Notes: a model not told the origin generated them from the letters alone. A stretch of DNA of 64,000 nucleotides from Chaetoceros tenuissimus (GCA_021927905.1 BLLK01000040.1:744001-808000), one strand, 5' to 3'; positions 31,093 through 42,776 are shown, counted from the stretch's first letter. Translations and numbers: made by a program.

Positions 31093-33899
31093 CTCTAGAA
31101 TAAAAATGAGATAAAATGAATATCACACTTGCAGATGGTATTCAAAATTGGATTGTGTCTTATTCCAGATTTCCGTTGGAATCTGTAGTTTTCACTCATT
31201 TGTGGTTTGCATATTTGAATAAAATCTTTGAGCTACATTTCAATTATCTATCTCAGCTTGGGATAATTTGTTCTGATATGTTAGTTGGAAATGTTGAAAA
31301 TGAATCTTAAGCTGATAGTCAATTCTTTTTTGACTGCTGGGAATATGACTATGATGAACCTAATCCTGTACTTGAATCTGATGAAGATGAAGAGGATGAC
31401 AAATCCAAAAACAATTATGGATGATATCATTCGGGCAGTGCAGGAAAGTCTTGAATATGAGGAGAATCCTGATGGTGCTGATTCAACATGGTTGATGTAT
31501 CATCTTCAGGAAAATGATTGTTTCATTTGTGAATGTCACATGGAGAAAGTATGGATAAATGGTGGAAGTGATACTCTCAAAGATCAGATAGAACAAAGCA
31601 TATTCAATTGAATCTCAAATATAAAGTGCTTCCATATTACAAAGATATTTTCATATGACTACTGGATCAATGTGGAATGCCATCATGTCCAACATGTAAA
31701 TGCAATAATTATGTTGGACAAGCTGGATTGGAGAAATGATGTTTTAGGCCAAAGAGTTGTATCCCTCAACACAACTTATTACATTGTTAGCCAGTGATAC
31801 AAGTGTACAGCTTGTGAAAATAAGAAAAGTAAAGGCCAACAACTAGATCAGTATGGGTGCCATGGATACAATCATGAATTGCTCAAACTTTATGAGAATG
31901 GGATCCAATATAATTTTCCAGCAATATTGACCAAACGGTCAGCCATTGATAAGCCATTGCTCAACTTGATGCAACCATTATTTGATAAAGGGAAAAAACC
32001 CTTGCAGAATTACATTCAAAGAAATACACAAAAGATAGAATCAAATATAGTGTGTGATGAAAAGTTGAGGCAGCAAAAACTTCAACTACCTGACACAGAT
32101 CATTCTGTTTGCAGTGATTTTAATGATCCAAAAGGATACTGTGGATTTGTTCCCTCAGCATAATACTTAACCAATGCATATATTTCATATCACAAAACTA
32201 TCAATGGTCTAGAGGTAAAGAAGAGAAGTCTGTAAACATCTCTGGCAGTATTGTGGTGAACATTTATTTCAGGGCCTTTGCACAGGACTAAACGAATACA
32301 GAGAATGTCAACTACAATTTAATATGATCACTGAAGATCACCATCAGATGAAACCATTGTTGGAAGCTTTCAAAACTACAGCAGCTATTTATGGACAGCC
32401 ATCAGTAACACTGGTAACATGTGACAATCCTGCTCATGACAAACAATTCTTTACCAAAATCTTTGATGATTTGACACATATCAAGGAAGAACTTAATTCT
32501 AACACTACTTCTTCACTCAACCAAACATTACCAACTTGTACAGTTGGCAATATTCCTGTATCATATCAAAAAGGCAAAGTCCAGCTGAACACAATCAGTG
32601 AAAGTATTTATAGTCATATCATCAATGGTGCTTACTCTAGAGACAACCAATTTGTTATCAGATTTGATATTGAAACAAAGGTTTTTAGGAAATTAGGATG
32701 GATACATGGCAGTGGAAGAACTGCCACAATACAGATGGTGTATCGTCTACAGAATGAAGGTGAAATGGAATGTAATGTGATCAAACTAAAAAATTCATGA
32801 CATATGAAGCTGGAGAAAGATGAAAGAGTACTTCTTGTAGGAGTAGGGGTTACAAATGATTTGAAAAAGCTTCAGAAAGATTTTCCTACAGATTGCTTTG
32901 ATCCAAACAACAATGAAGTACACGCAATCAATTTATGACTGTAAGCACGCAAACAAAACATGGCAAGTACTGGAAGTGTTGGAATGCAGCAGTTAGTAAA
33001 GGACTGCTTTGGAGAACACTTGTCAAAGGATCCATCCATTCTCTTCTCTGATTGGGACAAAGAAACACTTACAAAAGAACTGATAGATTATGCTGCTCTA
33101 GACACTATCAAAGTATTGCAATTATATGATTTGCTCAGACAAAAGGTTGATCTGTCAAGACAATTAACAAAGGAAGAGGGGCAACCAGGGATGAAGGTTG
33201 ATATTGTTCCAGCTCATGGATCAGTAACATGTATGATGTCTTGAGCAGCAATTGGAGAAATACTTCATGACACATCCTGTGTTGTACCAATACTTGACTG
33301 TGACACTGATCGTTTAGAAGCTACAAGTAACACTCCTATTGTTCATATTACAAAAGTATGTGCTCCATCTTTGATTATCCCAAACATAAAAAAGAGGAAT
33401 GGTGAAAAAGTTACACCGTTTGACTATCAACAACACTATGGATAAGAAGAGCCTTTTGTGACATGTGTCAGTGTGAAAATGTTGACAGCAGAGGCTGCAA
33501 TTTACTGACACAAGTACACAGACTCAACAAGCAAGCACATACCCTGTTTCAATGAATGCAACTATTCCACAATCAAGATTTGATACTGATAATGATGCTG
33601 AAACTGATGATACTGAAGACTTGGATGAAATGGATTATAGAAATAATGATGAAAATGTCACACATATTGATGAATTAGATATTGAAGCAGAGTGGTTGGT
33701 ATGTAAACTCAATGGTGATGAAGTAAAATTCCTGATTAATGTAATCCAAAAAGGAGATTTAGGAGCTTCGAATAGCTCATTACATAAGTGTGATGAGCTT
33801 GGTGATCCGCCAGAAAATATTGTAAACCGCTTCTCTACTGTTTTAGGGGATCCATTTCACATTATGGATAGACCAAAGGTTCCCAGTCAACATTGTGTA

Positions 33900-34565
33900 C
33901 AGCAGGACTTCTTGTGGGAGAGAAAGACTTACAGAATACATTTCCTCCGTACAAAAAATCAAAAAAAATTCTAAAGATCTTTGATCTTTAGAATTAGAAT
34001 TTTTTCCCACATGAGCAGTGTTGCATATGTAAGACTCCACTCTTTCGGAGACATGTAGATTAAAGTCTAATCAATGTGTTTTGTTACTTTTTCTACTGTT
34101 TTGAATCGATTTTTGATTTTTTTAGGTTATGAGCTCCGGATGACTTTACGGAGGACTTACGAAGTACTTTTTCTACTTGATTTCTTTTTCTCTGTCTCCG
34201 CGAGACCAAAGGCTGAGCCTGTACTCTGCAGGCACTCAAAAGTAATAAGATAAATTATGATTGTGTTATTTAGTTTTGATCAAGTTTAATTAAGGGTTAC
34301 AGTGCTGAAACTGATACAAAACAAAATGTGTCATACGACGGAATACTTTTTCCTCCTGAAGTCCTCCGAGATTTAGCTAAATTCCTCTGAAATTTGAAAT
34401 TTGCAACATTGAAAAGTTTTACTTGGTCGATAGAATGTATTTTGACCAATTACCAATGCACAACAACAACAATTTAAAACATGCTGAATCGAATGGTATA
34501 TTGCTCGAAAGTAGTTTTTTATTTTTACAAATTTTAGATTCGAAAAACCAAATTTCATCATAGAA
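33900..34565. mobile_element. Non-coding insertion inside the exonuclease relic
   Basis: Homology of the host relic stops near PKVPSQH and resumes near YYKKLYKIAFRDA, so about 660 bases are inserted or are a large intron. It starts with a strong hairpin (33,966-33,994) and contains CGGAGGACTT at 34,149-34,158 and its inverse at 34,359-34,368. No transposase frame exists. A MITE-like element is possible but termini and target duplication were not resolved. Confidence 0.4.
33966..33994. repeat. Perfect hairpin, 13-bp arms and 3-base loop
   Basis: AATTCTAAAGATC, TTT, GATCTTTAGAATT. It is flanked by an A tract on the left and a T tract on the right, which could extend the stem after a small bulge. 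It lies at the left margin of the insertion. Confidence 0.85.
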
Positions 34566-34610
34566 AGAGTAGAGTCTTACTACAAGAAATTGTACAAAAT
34601 TGCATTTCGT

Positions 34611-34918
34611 GATGCACCTTTAGCTTGGAATACTGAGTTGCTGCAAGAATTAAAGAATATCATGATTGAAAAAGATGGACTAGCAGCACAAGATGTGGAT
34701 CGACTTTTGTATTTCAATTCAAAATTATTCTGTGATTGTGGGTGGAGCAACTATATTGGAGAGTGATGCACCTTTAGCTTGGAATACTGAGTTGCTGCAA
34801 GAATTAAAGAATATCATGATTGAAAAAGATGGACTAGTAGCACAAGATGTGGATCGACTTTTGTATTTCAATTCAAAATTATTCTGTGATTGTGGGTGGA
34901 GCAACTATATTGGAGACT
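34611..34918 (+). repeat. 154-bp tandem duplication in the exonuclease relic
   Basis: Bases 34,611-34,764 are repeated at 34,765-34,918 with one visible difference (CTAGCAGCAC against CTAGTAGCAC). It starts GATGCACCTTTAGCTTGG. The near identity implies a recent slip or unequal exchange in an already dead gene. Confidence 0.9.
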
Positions 34919-36079
34919 TCATGCAGTCTTCATGACTTTTGGAAACCTTATAGACCCTTGCACAAATAAACCATTATTCAACAAAGTGGCATGGGGGAAA
35001 CTAAAAACATACTTGATGAAATACAAGCTGGATTAATATCTGATCCACCTGATGTAAGCTTCTATATGAAACACTTAAATGATGATGGAAAAGAAATGAA
35101 GAATAAGTACAGATTTAATATGCTGGAATCTATGAGAGGATCAAATTGTACTGAATCATCTCATAGGGGATTGATAACAACATTTGGGAGCTGGGTGGTT
35201 GGATTACAAATGTCAGATTGCTTAATTCAGGAACATCATCATCGACACAATCATAATGTATCTGAGATGAGAAGATCTGGATTTCCACAACTTGGACATT
35301 ACGATACGTGGTTAGTGGATGTGTTACAGATGCTTGAGGAAAGAAATTTTGGGCACTTACTAAATCCTGGTTTGTCAAATTCTTCTGATTACATTCAAAC
35401 TCCAGAGAGTATGGGAACTGTTGCTGTTCATTATAAAGAGCTTGCAGATACAGTGAATGGTCTACCAATTGATTTCTCAAAAGTTCATCTGTCAAAAGAA
35501 TAAGATTGTTTGGTTAAACAATTTGGAACAAAATTACCTTTTCTTCTCAACTGTGGTCTTGGTGATGGACTATCTTTCCAAAGTTACCTGTTCACTTTCA
35601 TCTATATATAAAAATTCGTGAATGGTATAATGATGCTAAAGAAGCTGAATGGAAAGTACAATAAGCAAAGAACAAAATCAACACACTCAACAATGTGACA
35701 ATGGAAGTAGCACATGAACATGATGAAGAAGATGACAATGAAAGTGTAAATATGGAAATTGATTCCAAGGACAGGAAATCAAGGAAAGAAATATTCATCC
35801 AGCCTTTAGAACCTTGCCCACTTCCAGTGCCAACCACAAGCTCTTCAAAATCACCAATACACATGTGTAGGAGATACAAGAATTTGTCATGAATTAGATT
35901 TATCTCAAGAGCATCCACTGAGGAAGAAACAAACATGCTTCCGAGGGCCTGACCGTGTTGATTGTCCACTTAAAAAAAGTTCCTGCCGATTGTGTATATC
36001 CAATGGAAGGAGTATCGAAGTTGAAACATTATGCAAAGGTTGAAGTGGTCGTGGTACATGTGAATATAATGAGTAAGAA

Positions 36080-37078
36080 ATAGTTTCAAAAGTGTATAAG
36101 TTTGTATTTAGTAAGTAGAAAAATGAGAAATTCAAATGATTTGTGGGTCATTGGAAATGAAAAATCTCCCTCTTTGTTTCTCCTTTTTTTCGCTTTAAAC
36201 AACTCCCGTTATGACGCCAAAGCCCTCTGATGAGATAAAAGAAAAACAAACCAAACAAACAAAATACAAATACAAAATAATGATTTTCCCAAACCTATTT
36301 GATAAGCTTGCATCCACTTATTTTTTTCATCCAATTTTTTTAGAAGAAGTCATGCTCTAATGCTTCAACATTCTCTTTGAAAAAAAGTCCTGCACTATGG
36401 CTTGCTTCCACATTCTCTTTGAAAAAATCTTTTTCAAAAATATTTATGACAAACAAATACCTGTATTTTGATTGGTATGAAGAATCCTATATGTCTTGGC
36501 TTACTTTGCTCAAGCTGCCATGAGTTGTTGATAGAAAAAAGAAGAAAAAGGATTTTTACTATTATCCTCTCAATGTTGAGGCAAGAAAAGATTATTATTA
36601 GTAGAACTCTTTTTCTGAATTAGTATTAGTTTCCAAAGACGAGTGTATCAGAAAATTATAGGAAACAATTCAAGCAATAAGTGAGCTTTCTCGGAGAAGA
36701 AAAACTACCAGAAATTCCTCTAAGAAAAATCCGTTTGTCAAAAAGAGTCACGGAAAATTTTGTAGCAACAAGAATTTCTTGAACTAGATACCATAGCTAG
36801 GTCTTTTCTTGCACTGCTTCCACCACACCAAATGCATCTGTTGGGAAATGATTTCAATCATGCTAATGACACGTATTGACACTACCTAAGAAGAAAATAA
36901 TAAAACGATGGAAAAGAAGCCAGAAAAAGAGAAATTTTACACACGCACGCAAGCACTCTGAGAATTGCCACGTAGAACAAAAACACCTGTAGAACAACCA
37001 CAACACAAGTTGAAAAATCAGATTCCCTACTTTTTTCCCGTTTGCACATTCTCCAGAATTTCCTCACCAACTATCGTC
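36080..37078. other. Intergenic, AT-rich, upstream of the Tudor-like gene
   Basis: No ORF with protein-like composition occurs. Poly(A) and poly(T) runs dominate. A string ATTCTCTTTGAAAAAA occurs twice, near 36,370 and 36,412. The 3' part should hold the promoter and 5' UTR of the gene at 37,079. Confidence 0.5.
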
Positions 37079-39895
37079 ATGCTCCAAGGAACACCAGAAA
37101 TCGGCTCGCGAGTAGAGATTTGCGATCTAGATGGAATCTGGTCGTCTGCAGTCGTCATCGACAAGAGTCAAGAGAAAGAGGGGGATGTACAAGTTACCAT
37201 CAAATACGATGGCTGGGCACATGGATGGGATGAAAAGCTCGACATGACATCGGAAAGACTGTCCAAAATATACACACATACAGCCAGAGTCAAATGTCTC
37301 GCAATTCTCGACTTTCGAAAGAAGAAATCAAATGGGAAAAAGTTAAAGATTCACTTTCAACTGATGGAAGATGGACAAGAGCGGAATTTAGGTATACAAA
37401 ATCATCAAGATGCCTGGCCTTGCATCTTACATACACGTGTGCCAAGGGTCGAAAGTCGATATCGAGAGTCGAAAGCTGTAAAAAATCTTACAGAAGAAAT
37501 AAAAGCATTCGTGCAACCTTATAGACCGGATCTATTACCGGTATCTCTGCAAAATGATTGGGAAAATGGGGGCTTCTGGCAGCCCACAAACTGTATCAAA
37601 TTCTTTCCTTTTGATCCAGTCACCAAAAAGACTTTGTTGGATTCAGGAGAGTTTGTGGAGAAACAATTTCGTCCAGGTTTTAGAAAGGCTTTGATTGCTT
37701 CGATAGAAGATAAATCGACACCAGGGCATTTCAAGCACGATTGGCATCCTCTATATGAACGACGTACATTGCTCAGAGAAGAATATTTCCCAGTGGAGCC
37801 TCCTGAGGGTTCCGACGAAATTAATAATCCTTTGGTAGACTTTACAGATTGGAGAGATGAGTTGGTGCTACTTTCAAGCCTAGAAACTATAATCACTCAG
37901 TCTCCAGTCGCAAAAAAGAAAGAAGCAAAGAGTAAAGTGACGAAGAAAAGTGTAGAAAAATATGTAGTTGGCACTCGATGTAGAATCGAAGTCTGGGATT
38001 TATACGAAGGGAAAATTATCAACGTACCAGACACTAAAGATGATTTCTACAAGGTCCGTTATACAGATGACGACGAAGAGGAATTAGACCTTGACGAAGT
38101 GCACAAGTATCGAGTGCAGTTCCTTAACTCCAAGAAGAAAGCTTCAGAAAAAAAGAAGAAAAAGTACAACCTAGGCATCAAGATTGCAAAATATTTTCCC
38201 AATGGTGATGTGGTTGATGGTCAAATTGTTGATGTGCTCAAAGATAATTATCGAGTCAAGTATGTTGACAATACGACAAAAATTATTGATATGGCAAAAA
38301 TGAGGGAAGAAGTAGAAGCATATAAGGTAGCAAATCCTAAGTATGTGATTCCAACTGCAAAGACTCCTTCGAAATCTACCAGTGGAAAAGGAAAAGGCAA
38401 AGCTTCTACTGAGAATCAAAAGAAAGCGAAAGCCAAGGCGGAATCAAAGAAGTCGAAAGAATCTGTAGCAAAAGAAGCAGAAGCTTCATCGAAACCTATT
38501 GCTCAAGAGGAAGATGATTCTAAAAGTTCTCAAAAGTCAAAGGCTTCTACAAGTAAAAGAACAAGTCCAAAGACATCGAAACAAGCTGTAGCAAAAGAAG
38601 CAAAAGCTTCATCAAAACCTATTGCTCAAGAGGAAGATGAGTCTAAAAAGCCAAGTAAAAGGGTGAGCCCTAGAAGAGCAAAGGCATCTACAAGTAAAGG
38701 GCTGAGTCCTAAAAAAGCAACTGCTACAACACCTAGTAATAAGAAGAATCCACAAAAGGCAAAAGCTGCATCTACTCGTGATAAGGCCTCTTCTACTGCT
38801 CTAGAGATTACAAAAGGAAAGGATCTTTTTGATGATGAAAAGTCAGAGCATTTCGACTCTAATTCAAAAGAACAGTCTATTTCCAATAATGATGAGGTTG
38901 TATCAAAAGTCTCTGCTGAGGATCATGGTAATTTGAAGAAATGTGACAAAACCACTGACACTGGTTCAGGTGATGATTTCAAAAGAGGGAAAGAGAACAA
39001 TGACAATGATTCAAGAAATTTGAAAAGTGGAGAAGAGAACACTTATACTGGTACAGGTTTTTTTACTTCTGAAATCAATCAACAGTCTACATCAAACACT
39101 GCACAGCGGGAGATACTACCATCTCGAGATCAGAAAATGGAAACAGAGGGATCAATTATTCAAGTTCTGAGCGCTTGCAACAGTGGACAAATCCTTAATT
39201 TTGACAATTCTTTGATTTCAGGTTCAGTTTTGAAACCACCTTTTCAACCATCATCTGCACGTCCAGTTTTGAAACTTCGTAGAGTATCTTCCGCACCAGC
39301 CGCGATTTGTACTGCGAGACCGTCCTTTACAACTACATCAAATCACGACAGAATTCTTTCCACTGCTGCTCATAATAAGAATGGTGTACTTCAACCACAT
39401 CTCAGTGCAGGTGCCTTGCAAAAGCGATCTCCTACTCGTAAAATAGGAAGACAACAGATCACAGCTGCAGCAAACCACGTTTCTACAATTGAACAACAAG
39501 ATCAAGCTCTTTTAGAAAGACCTCAAGCACATCCTGTCATTTTGAATCCACCTCCTATTAATCAACCTCGACCGCCTGTACCAGAAGTGTGCATTCCAGT
39601 AAACCAAGTTGAGCATCAGTCTAATCACGAAGAGAGAGAAGAAGAACTTGACGAAGCTTCTAGAGGCAATGAAGACGAGCAACAACATTCCATGGTGCAA
39701 GAACCTGAAGCAGCTCCAATTCAAGAACAAAAAAATGAACCCGAAGTAGTGCAAGTTCAAGAAAGAATTAATCAAGGTGTAGCAGCACAAGATTCGGATG
39801 CCTCTGACTCAGAAAGTGAGAGCGATGAGAGTTCCGACGAGAGTACAAACATTGCAAAAGAGCCTCATGTTCATGTAGCTGCCAGAAATGGCTAG
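37079..39895 (+). CDS. Tudor-like domain protein with Lys/Ser-rich and acidic tail, 938 aa
   Basis: The start chosen is the first ATG (MLQGTPEIGSRVEICD); the frame is open upstream without an ATG. Three small beta-barrel-like segments of Tudor type can be seen: GSRVEICDLDGIWSSAVVID...KYDGW (about aa 8-55), VGTRCRIEVWDLYEGKI...VRYTDDDEEELDL (about 297-345) and GIKIAKYFPNGDVVDGQIVD...KYVDN (about 366-400). Between the first two lies a Trp/Pro-rich domain of unknown type. From about aa 430 the protein is Lys/Ser/Ala-rich with an internal repeat (AKEAEASSKPIAQEEDDSK and AKEAKASSKPIAQEEDESK) and likely nuclear localisation signals; the end is Ser/Asp-rich. Tudor-type barrels bind methylated histone tails, so a chromatin role is plausible. 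Single exon. Confidence 0.75.
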   Translation: MLQGTPEIGSRVEICDLDGIWSSAVVIDKSQEKEGDVQVTIKYDGWAHGWDEKLDMTSERLSKIYTHTARVKCLAILDFRKKKSNGKKLKIHFQLMEDGQERNLGIQNHQDAWPCILHTRVPRVESRYRESKAVKNLTEEIKAFVQPYRPDLLPVSLQNDWENGGFWQPTNCIKFFPFDPVTKKTLLDSGEFVEKQFRPGFRKALIASIEDKSTPGHFKHDWHPLYERRTLLREEYFPVEPPEGSDEINNPLVDFTDWRDELVLLSSLETIITQSPVAKKKEAKSKVTKKSVEKYVVGTRCRIEVWDLYEGKIINVPDTKDDFYKVRYTDDDEEELDLDEVHKYRVQFLNSKKKASEKKKKKYNLGIKIAKYFPNGDVVDGQIVDVLKDNYRVKYVDNTTKIIDMAKMREEVEAYKVANPKYVIPTAKTPSKSTSGKGKGKASTENQKKAKAKAESKKSKESVAKEAEASSKPIAQEEDDSKSSQKSKASTSKRTSPKTSKQAVAKEAKASSKPIAQEEDESKKPSKRVSPRRAKASTSKGLSPKKATATTPSNKKNPQKAKAASTRDKASSTALEITKGKDLFDDEKSEHFDSNSKEQSISNNDEVVSKVSAEDHGNLKKCDKTTDTGSGDDFKRGKENNDNDSRNLKSGEENTYTGTGFFTSEINQQSTSNTAQREILPSRDQKMETEGSIIQVLSACNSGQILNFDNSLISGSVLKPPFQPSSARPVLKLRRVSSAPAAICTARPSFTTTSNHDRILSTAAHNKNGVLQPHLSAGALQKRSPTRKIGRQQITAAANHVSTIEQQDQALLERPQAHPVILNPPPINQPRPPVPEVCIPVNQVEHQSNHEEREEELDEASRGNEDEQQHSMVQEPEAAPIQEQKNEPEVVQVQERINQGVAAQDSDASDSESESDESSDESTNIAKEPHVHVAARNG

Positions 39896-40732
39896 GAGAA
39901 CGAAGCCAGCAGCAAAGACAACATTATCAACGCCATCACTCCTTTTTTGAACACTTCATAGTTTACCCATCATAAAAGAAAATTTTAATGTAAATGAAGA
40001 GCCAACACAATTCATCTTTTCTTCTTCTTCTTGAAGAGGCTCTTCTTTACTTAATCATATTTTTTCCCCATTACCCCTAATGGAAAAATACTTTTGAATG
40101 TTGCTATTGAGTATTTGACCCCAGCTTTTGTTGTATAAAATTTCGGACTGCCTGTCAGGAAATTGTCTCTTCCCCATTTCATTGAAATCTTAGTAGTTAC
40201 TACAAATAAATAGCACTCATTCTCTTCCACGACTCTCTCCTCTTCTTTATGGTCAATGAATTCTTCTTGTTCCATCACCTCTATTATTTTTAATTTTGAC
40301 CAGTGTCCTCTATTACCCTGAAAGCCAAAAGAGGAGATGTTGCTGTTGTCTGATCTTTTCCCTCTTTTCTTTCTTCTTCATCAATTTTCTGTCCTATGAG
40401 TTGACGTTTGAATCAAGAAGAACATATAGCTACTACAATGGTTGTTCTATGGATTTCCTCTATGCCCGTCGACCACCAAGCAGCAGCTGATATCTTCTGC
40501 ATGGCTGTATCAACAGCCATACAACTCTCTATTAACTTTCATCTCCGTATCTCCGTCTTGCACCGCCATACTGCCTTTGTTGAAGGTCTTTAGTACGTAC
40601 GTATATATTTGCAAAGCAATACACAGACCATTCTCTCACTCTCTAACTAACGAAAGCAACTCTCTCAACTCTCATTACATTCGACTCTATCAATCATTAC
40701 ACTTACTCTAAGTAATCCAACATACTCTCATT
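39896..40732. other. Intergenic region between the Tudor-like and methyltransferase genes
   Basis: It holds the 3' UTR of the upstream gene and the promoter of the downstream one. A minus frame of 75 codons at 40,051-40,278 (MMEQEEFIDHKEEERVV) has a protein-like charge pattern but no recognisable family, and I do not call it a gene. Confidence 0.4.
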
Positions 40733-42004
40733 ATGAAGCAAAACTACTCTTCAATCATTGTTTGGATCCTTCTCCCATTCCTTTCACAACTAAATGCTTT
40801 CTCCACTTACAGAGGATCTACCCACATATCTACACATGATCCCCGTACAAACGTTCTCATTCGATATGCAGCAAAAGAATCCCTCGCCAATCACACAATT
40901 CAACCATTCGACATGGAACAAGAACTCGCAGGATTCAAAAGTGACCTCCGTGAACAAACCGATTCCACGCCATCATCCTCCACCGCAACTACCATTATTT
41001 CTGAAACCACACAAAAACTAGAACCACCACTCCAAAACATTCTCTACAAACTTGATACAATCTATACCCAATCTAAATCAATTCAACAAAAAATCAAAAA
41101 GCGACTGGTATCCTTCTACCAACAAATCTTTTCAAAAGATTTTGGAAAACGTGGTGAAGAATATATACTATTGCAATCTCTTTTGGGTGTGAGTGTTTTA
41201 TATGGTAAATTTCCATTATTGCAAAATGTGATATCGACGGTGTTTGGTCCTTTGTTATTAAGTGTCGGGATATTTGGTTTAAGTTCTAGTGTGAAACGGT
41301 TGTATAGAAATGATTTATACAGTTCCTTTGTGATTCCTCCTGGAGTGAATAGTACACATATAGAAACATTACAGAAAATGGATATGGAGCAACCACAGAA
41401 TGTCACCATTGTCACGAATGGAATGTATCAACATGTTCGTCATCCAATTTATGCAAGTACAGTCGCAATCATGGTGGGGTATAGTATTTTGACTAAATCT
41501 GCACTGAGATTATTGTATACGTTTGTATATTATAAACTTGTAGAGAAGAAAGCAAGGGCGGAAGAAGAGTGTTTGATAAAATTGGGGGATTATACTAGTT
41601 ATCAAAGACAAGTCAAGGATGCTTTTGTTCCTTTGCAGTGGATGATTGGGGTTTGGAATAGGGTGAAACATGGACGACAGAAGAGTGTGACTAGTGTTAT
41701 TGCAAAGGAAATAGATGTGGAGATGGAAAATCATCATAAAGTTCCTCGTGTCAAAAAGAGTGGAACCGTTGCATCGAAAGAACCTATGGAAGTGAAGGAA
41801 TCAGCTATGGAAGTACAAGAGATTATGAAAGATTCCGACAAGGTGGAAACATCACCAGAGTTGAAACAAGAAAATGTTGTCAAGGCCAAGGAAGAGACGA
41901 AAAATGTCAAGGAGAAGGATGTCCCGAAGAAGGACACCTCATCCAAAAATGGTATATTCAGTTTCAAGAACAACAATAAGAATTCCAAAGGTCTTTTCCC
42001 TTAA
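40733..42004 (+). CDS. Plastid-targeted ICMT/PEMT-family membrane methyltransferase, 423 aa
   Basis: The N-terminus MKQNYSSIIVWILLPFLSQ-LNAF is a signal peptide followed by an NA|F junction, the diatom plastid entry motif. Several hydrophobic segments lie between about aa 140 and 270. The family signature is present: GMYQHVRHPIYAS (about aa 232-244), then a hydrophobic pair, then EEECLIKLGDYTSYQRQV (about 278-295). This is the SAM-binding layout of isoprenylcysteine carboxyl methyltransferases and phospholipid N-methyltransferases. The substrate cannot be told from sequence. The C-terminal 100 residues are Lys/Glu-rich and not part of the family. Single exon with ATG at 40,733. Confidence 0.82.
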   Translation: MKQNYSSIIVWILLPFLSQLNAFSTYRGSTHISTHDPRTNVLIRYAAKESLANHTIQPFDMEQELAGFKSDLREQTDSTPSSSTATTIISETTQKLEPPLQNILYKLDTIYTQSKSIQQKIKKRLVSFYQQIFSKDFGKRGEEYILLQSLLGVSVLYGKFPLLQNVISTVFGPLLLSVGIFGLSSSVKRLYRNDLYSSFVIPPGVNSTHIETLQKMDMEQPQNVTIVTNGMYQHVRHPIYASTVAIMVGYSILTKSALRLLYTFVYYKLVEKKARAEEECLIKLGDYTSYQRQVKDAFVPLQWMIGVWNRVKHGRQKSVTSVIAKEIDVEMENHHKVPRVKKSGTVASKEPMEVKESAMEVQEIMKDSDKVETSPELKQENVVKAKEETKNVKEKDVPKKDTSSKNGIFSFKNNNKNSKGLFP

Positions 42005-42203
42005 GGTGTGATTATAGACTTTATACATTTGAATTATAGTGATGCATATAGTAAATAACTTTATAAAATGATTTTTAAAATAAAACAAGAATACTTTTAT
42101 ATGGTACGTAGTGATCCGAACTTTCATGCTTAGTCCATAGCTTCGTACTTAATATAATAATCAACTGAAGCAACCTCACTCCGTACACTAACTTAGAGAT
42201 TTT

Positions 42204-42707
42204 TTAAAAAGTATTCCATCTGTTTGCTGCAATCTCAGCTTTTTCTCTTTGGATAGCTTCCTCTCTTTCTCTCTTGGCATATTCTCTCATTCTAGCCATT
42301 CTCTTTTCCTCCTCCTCTTCTTCTTTTCGAATATCGATACTTCTCTGATTTGCCTCTGCATTCACATTCTTATCATCTCGTCTAGCAGCTGCATCATCTT
42401 GAATTTTCTTGTTGACAGATTCCAAATCGATTTCAATATTTTTATTCTTGATGGATTCCGAGTAAGATGGGAGCGCGAATGGGTCTCCAATCTCTTTGGA
42501 GAGAGTGATGGATGAAAAGGAAGCAGGCTGATACTCCATTGGAAGAGATGCAGATGCTGCATTGGTAGATATAGTCAAGGCAGTAGCCAAACCTACAACT
42601 CCTCCTGTGAGCTTCTGTACAACTTTCTGTGGCGAGTTTTTGTTGGATACAGAAAAAGCATTAGATGCTCCCACCGCTGAGAAGAGAATGATACTTGAAA
42701 GCTTCAT
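42204..42707 (-). CDS. Probable thylakoid-lumen protein, 167 aa
   Basis: The start chosen is MKLSSIILFSAVGASNAFS; the frame is open 23 codons further but without a signal-like sequence. The presequence is tripartite: signal peptide with SNAF plastid motif, a short transit part (SPQKVVQKLTG), and a second hydrophobic stretch ending in NAASASLPM with an AxA-type cleavage site, as for lumen import. The mature protein has a short ordered-looking part (PASFSSITLSKEIGDPFALP) and then a long charged helix (RRDDKNVNAEANQRSIDIRK...KREREEAIQREKAEI), probably a coiled coil. Function unknown. It is convergent with the methyltransferase gene (200 bases apart), and a pseudogene copy lies at 56.4 kb in inverted orientation. 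Confidence 0.72.
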   Translation of the reverse strand: MKLSSIILFSAVGASNAFSVSNKNSPQKVVQKLTGGVVGLATALTISTNAASASLPMEYQPASFSSITLSKEIGDPFALPSYSESIKNKNIEIDLESVNKKIQDDAAARRDDKNVNAEANQRSIDIRKEEEEEEKRMARMREYAKREREEAIQREKAEIAANRWNTF

Positions 42708-42776
42708 TTTGATTGGATGTGTATTCGAGAGTAGATGAAATATAAAGTAATTGTAGTCTGGTGTATTATGACTCAA

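Larger units (their letters stand above)
31285..36079 (+). pseudogene. Relic of a DUF6729 plus 3'-5' exonuclease gene, with an insertion
   Basis: Parts in order: an acidic leader (31,285-31,611); a Cys-pair finger and the phrase YENGIQYNFPAILTKRSAID (about 31,640-32,163), which I associate with DUF6729; a DEDD-type exonuclease in one frame from 32,324 to beyond 33,244, with RFDIETK (exo I), LLVGVGVTNDLKKLQKDF (exo II) and YAALDTIKVLQLYDLL (exo III, Tyr type); a KVDIVPAHGSVTCMMS segment; HIMDRPKVPSQH (to about 33,900). After an insertion it resumes with KLYKIAFRDAPLAWNTELL and a helical part with MRGSNCTESSHRGLI and HYDTWLVDVLQML (34,991-35,503). A Cys-rich tail ends near 36,078. In-frame stops occur at 32,798, 32,936, 32,942 and 33,242. 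Such genes are scattered in fungal and algal genomes; function unknown. Confidence 0.6.

Noticed and set aside
28854-33244. In-frame TGA codons as evidence for stop-codon recoding
   Set aside because: TAA stops and frameshifts occur in the same relics, and intact genes in the window use TGA, TAA and TAG as normal stops.
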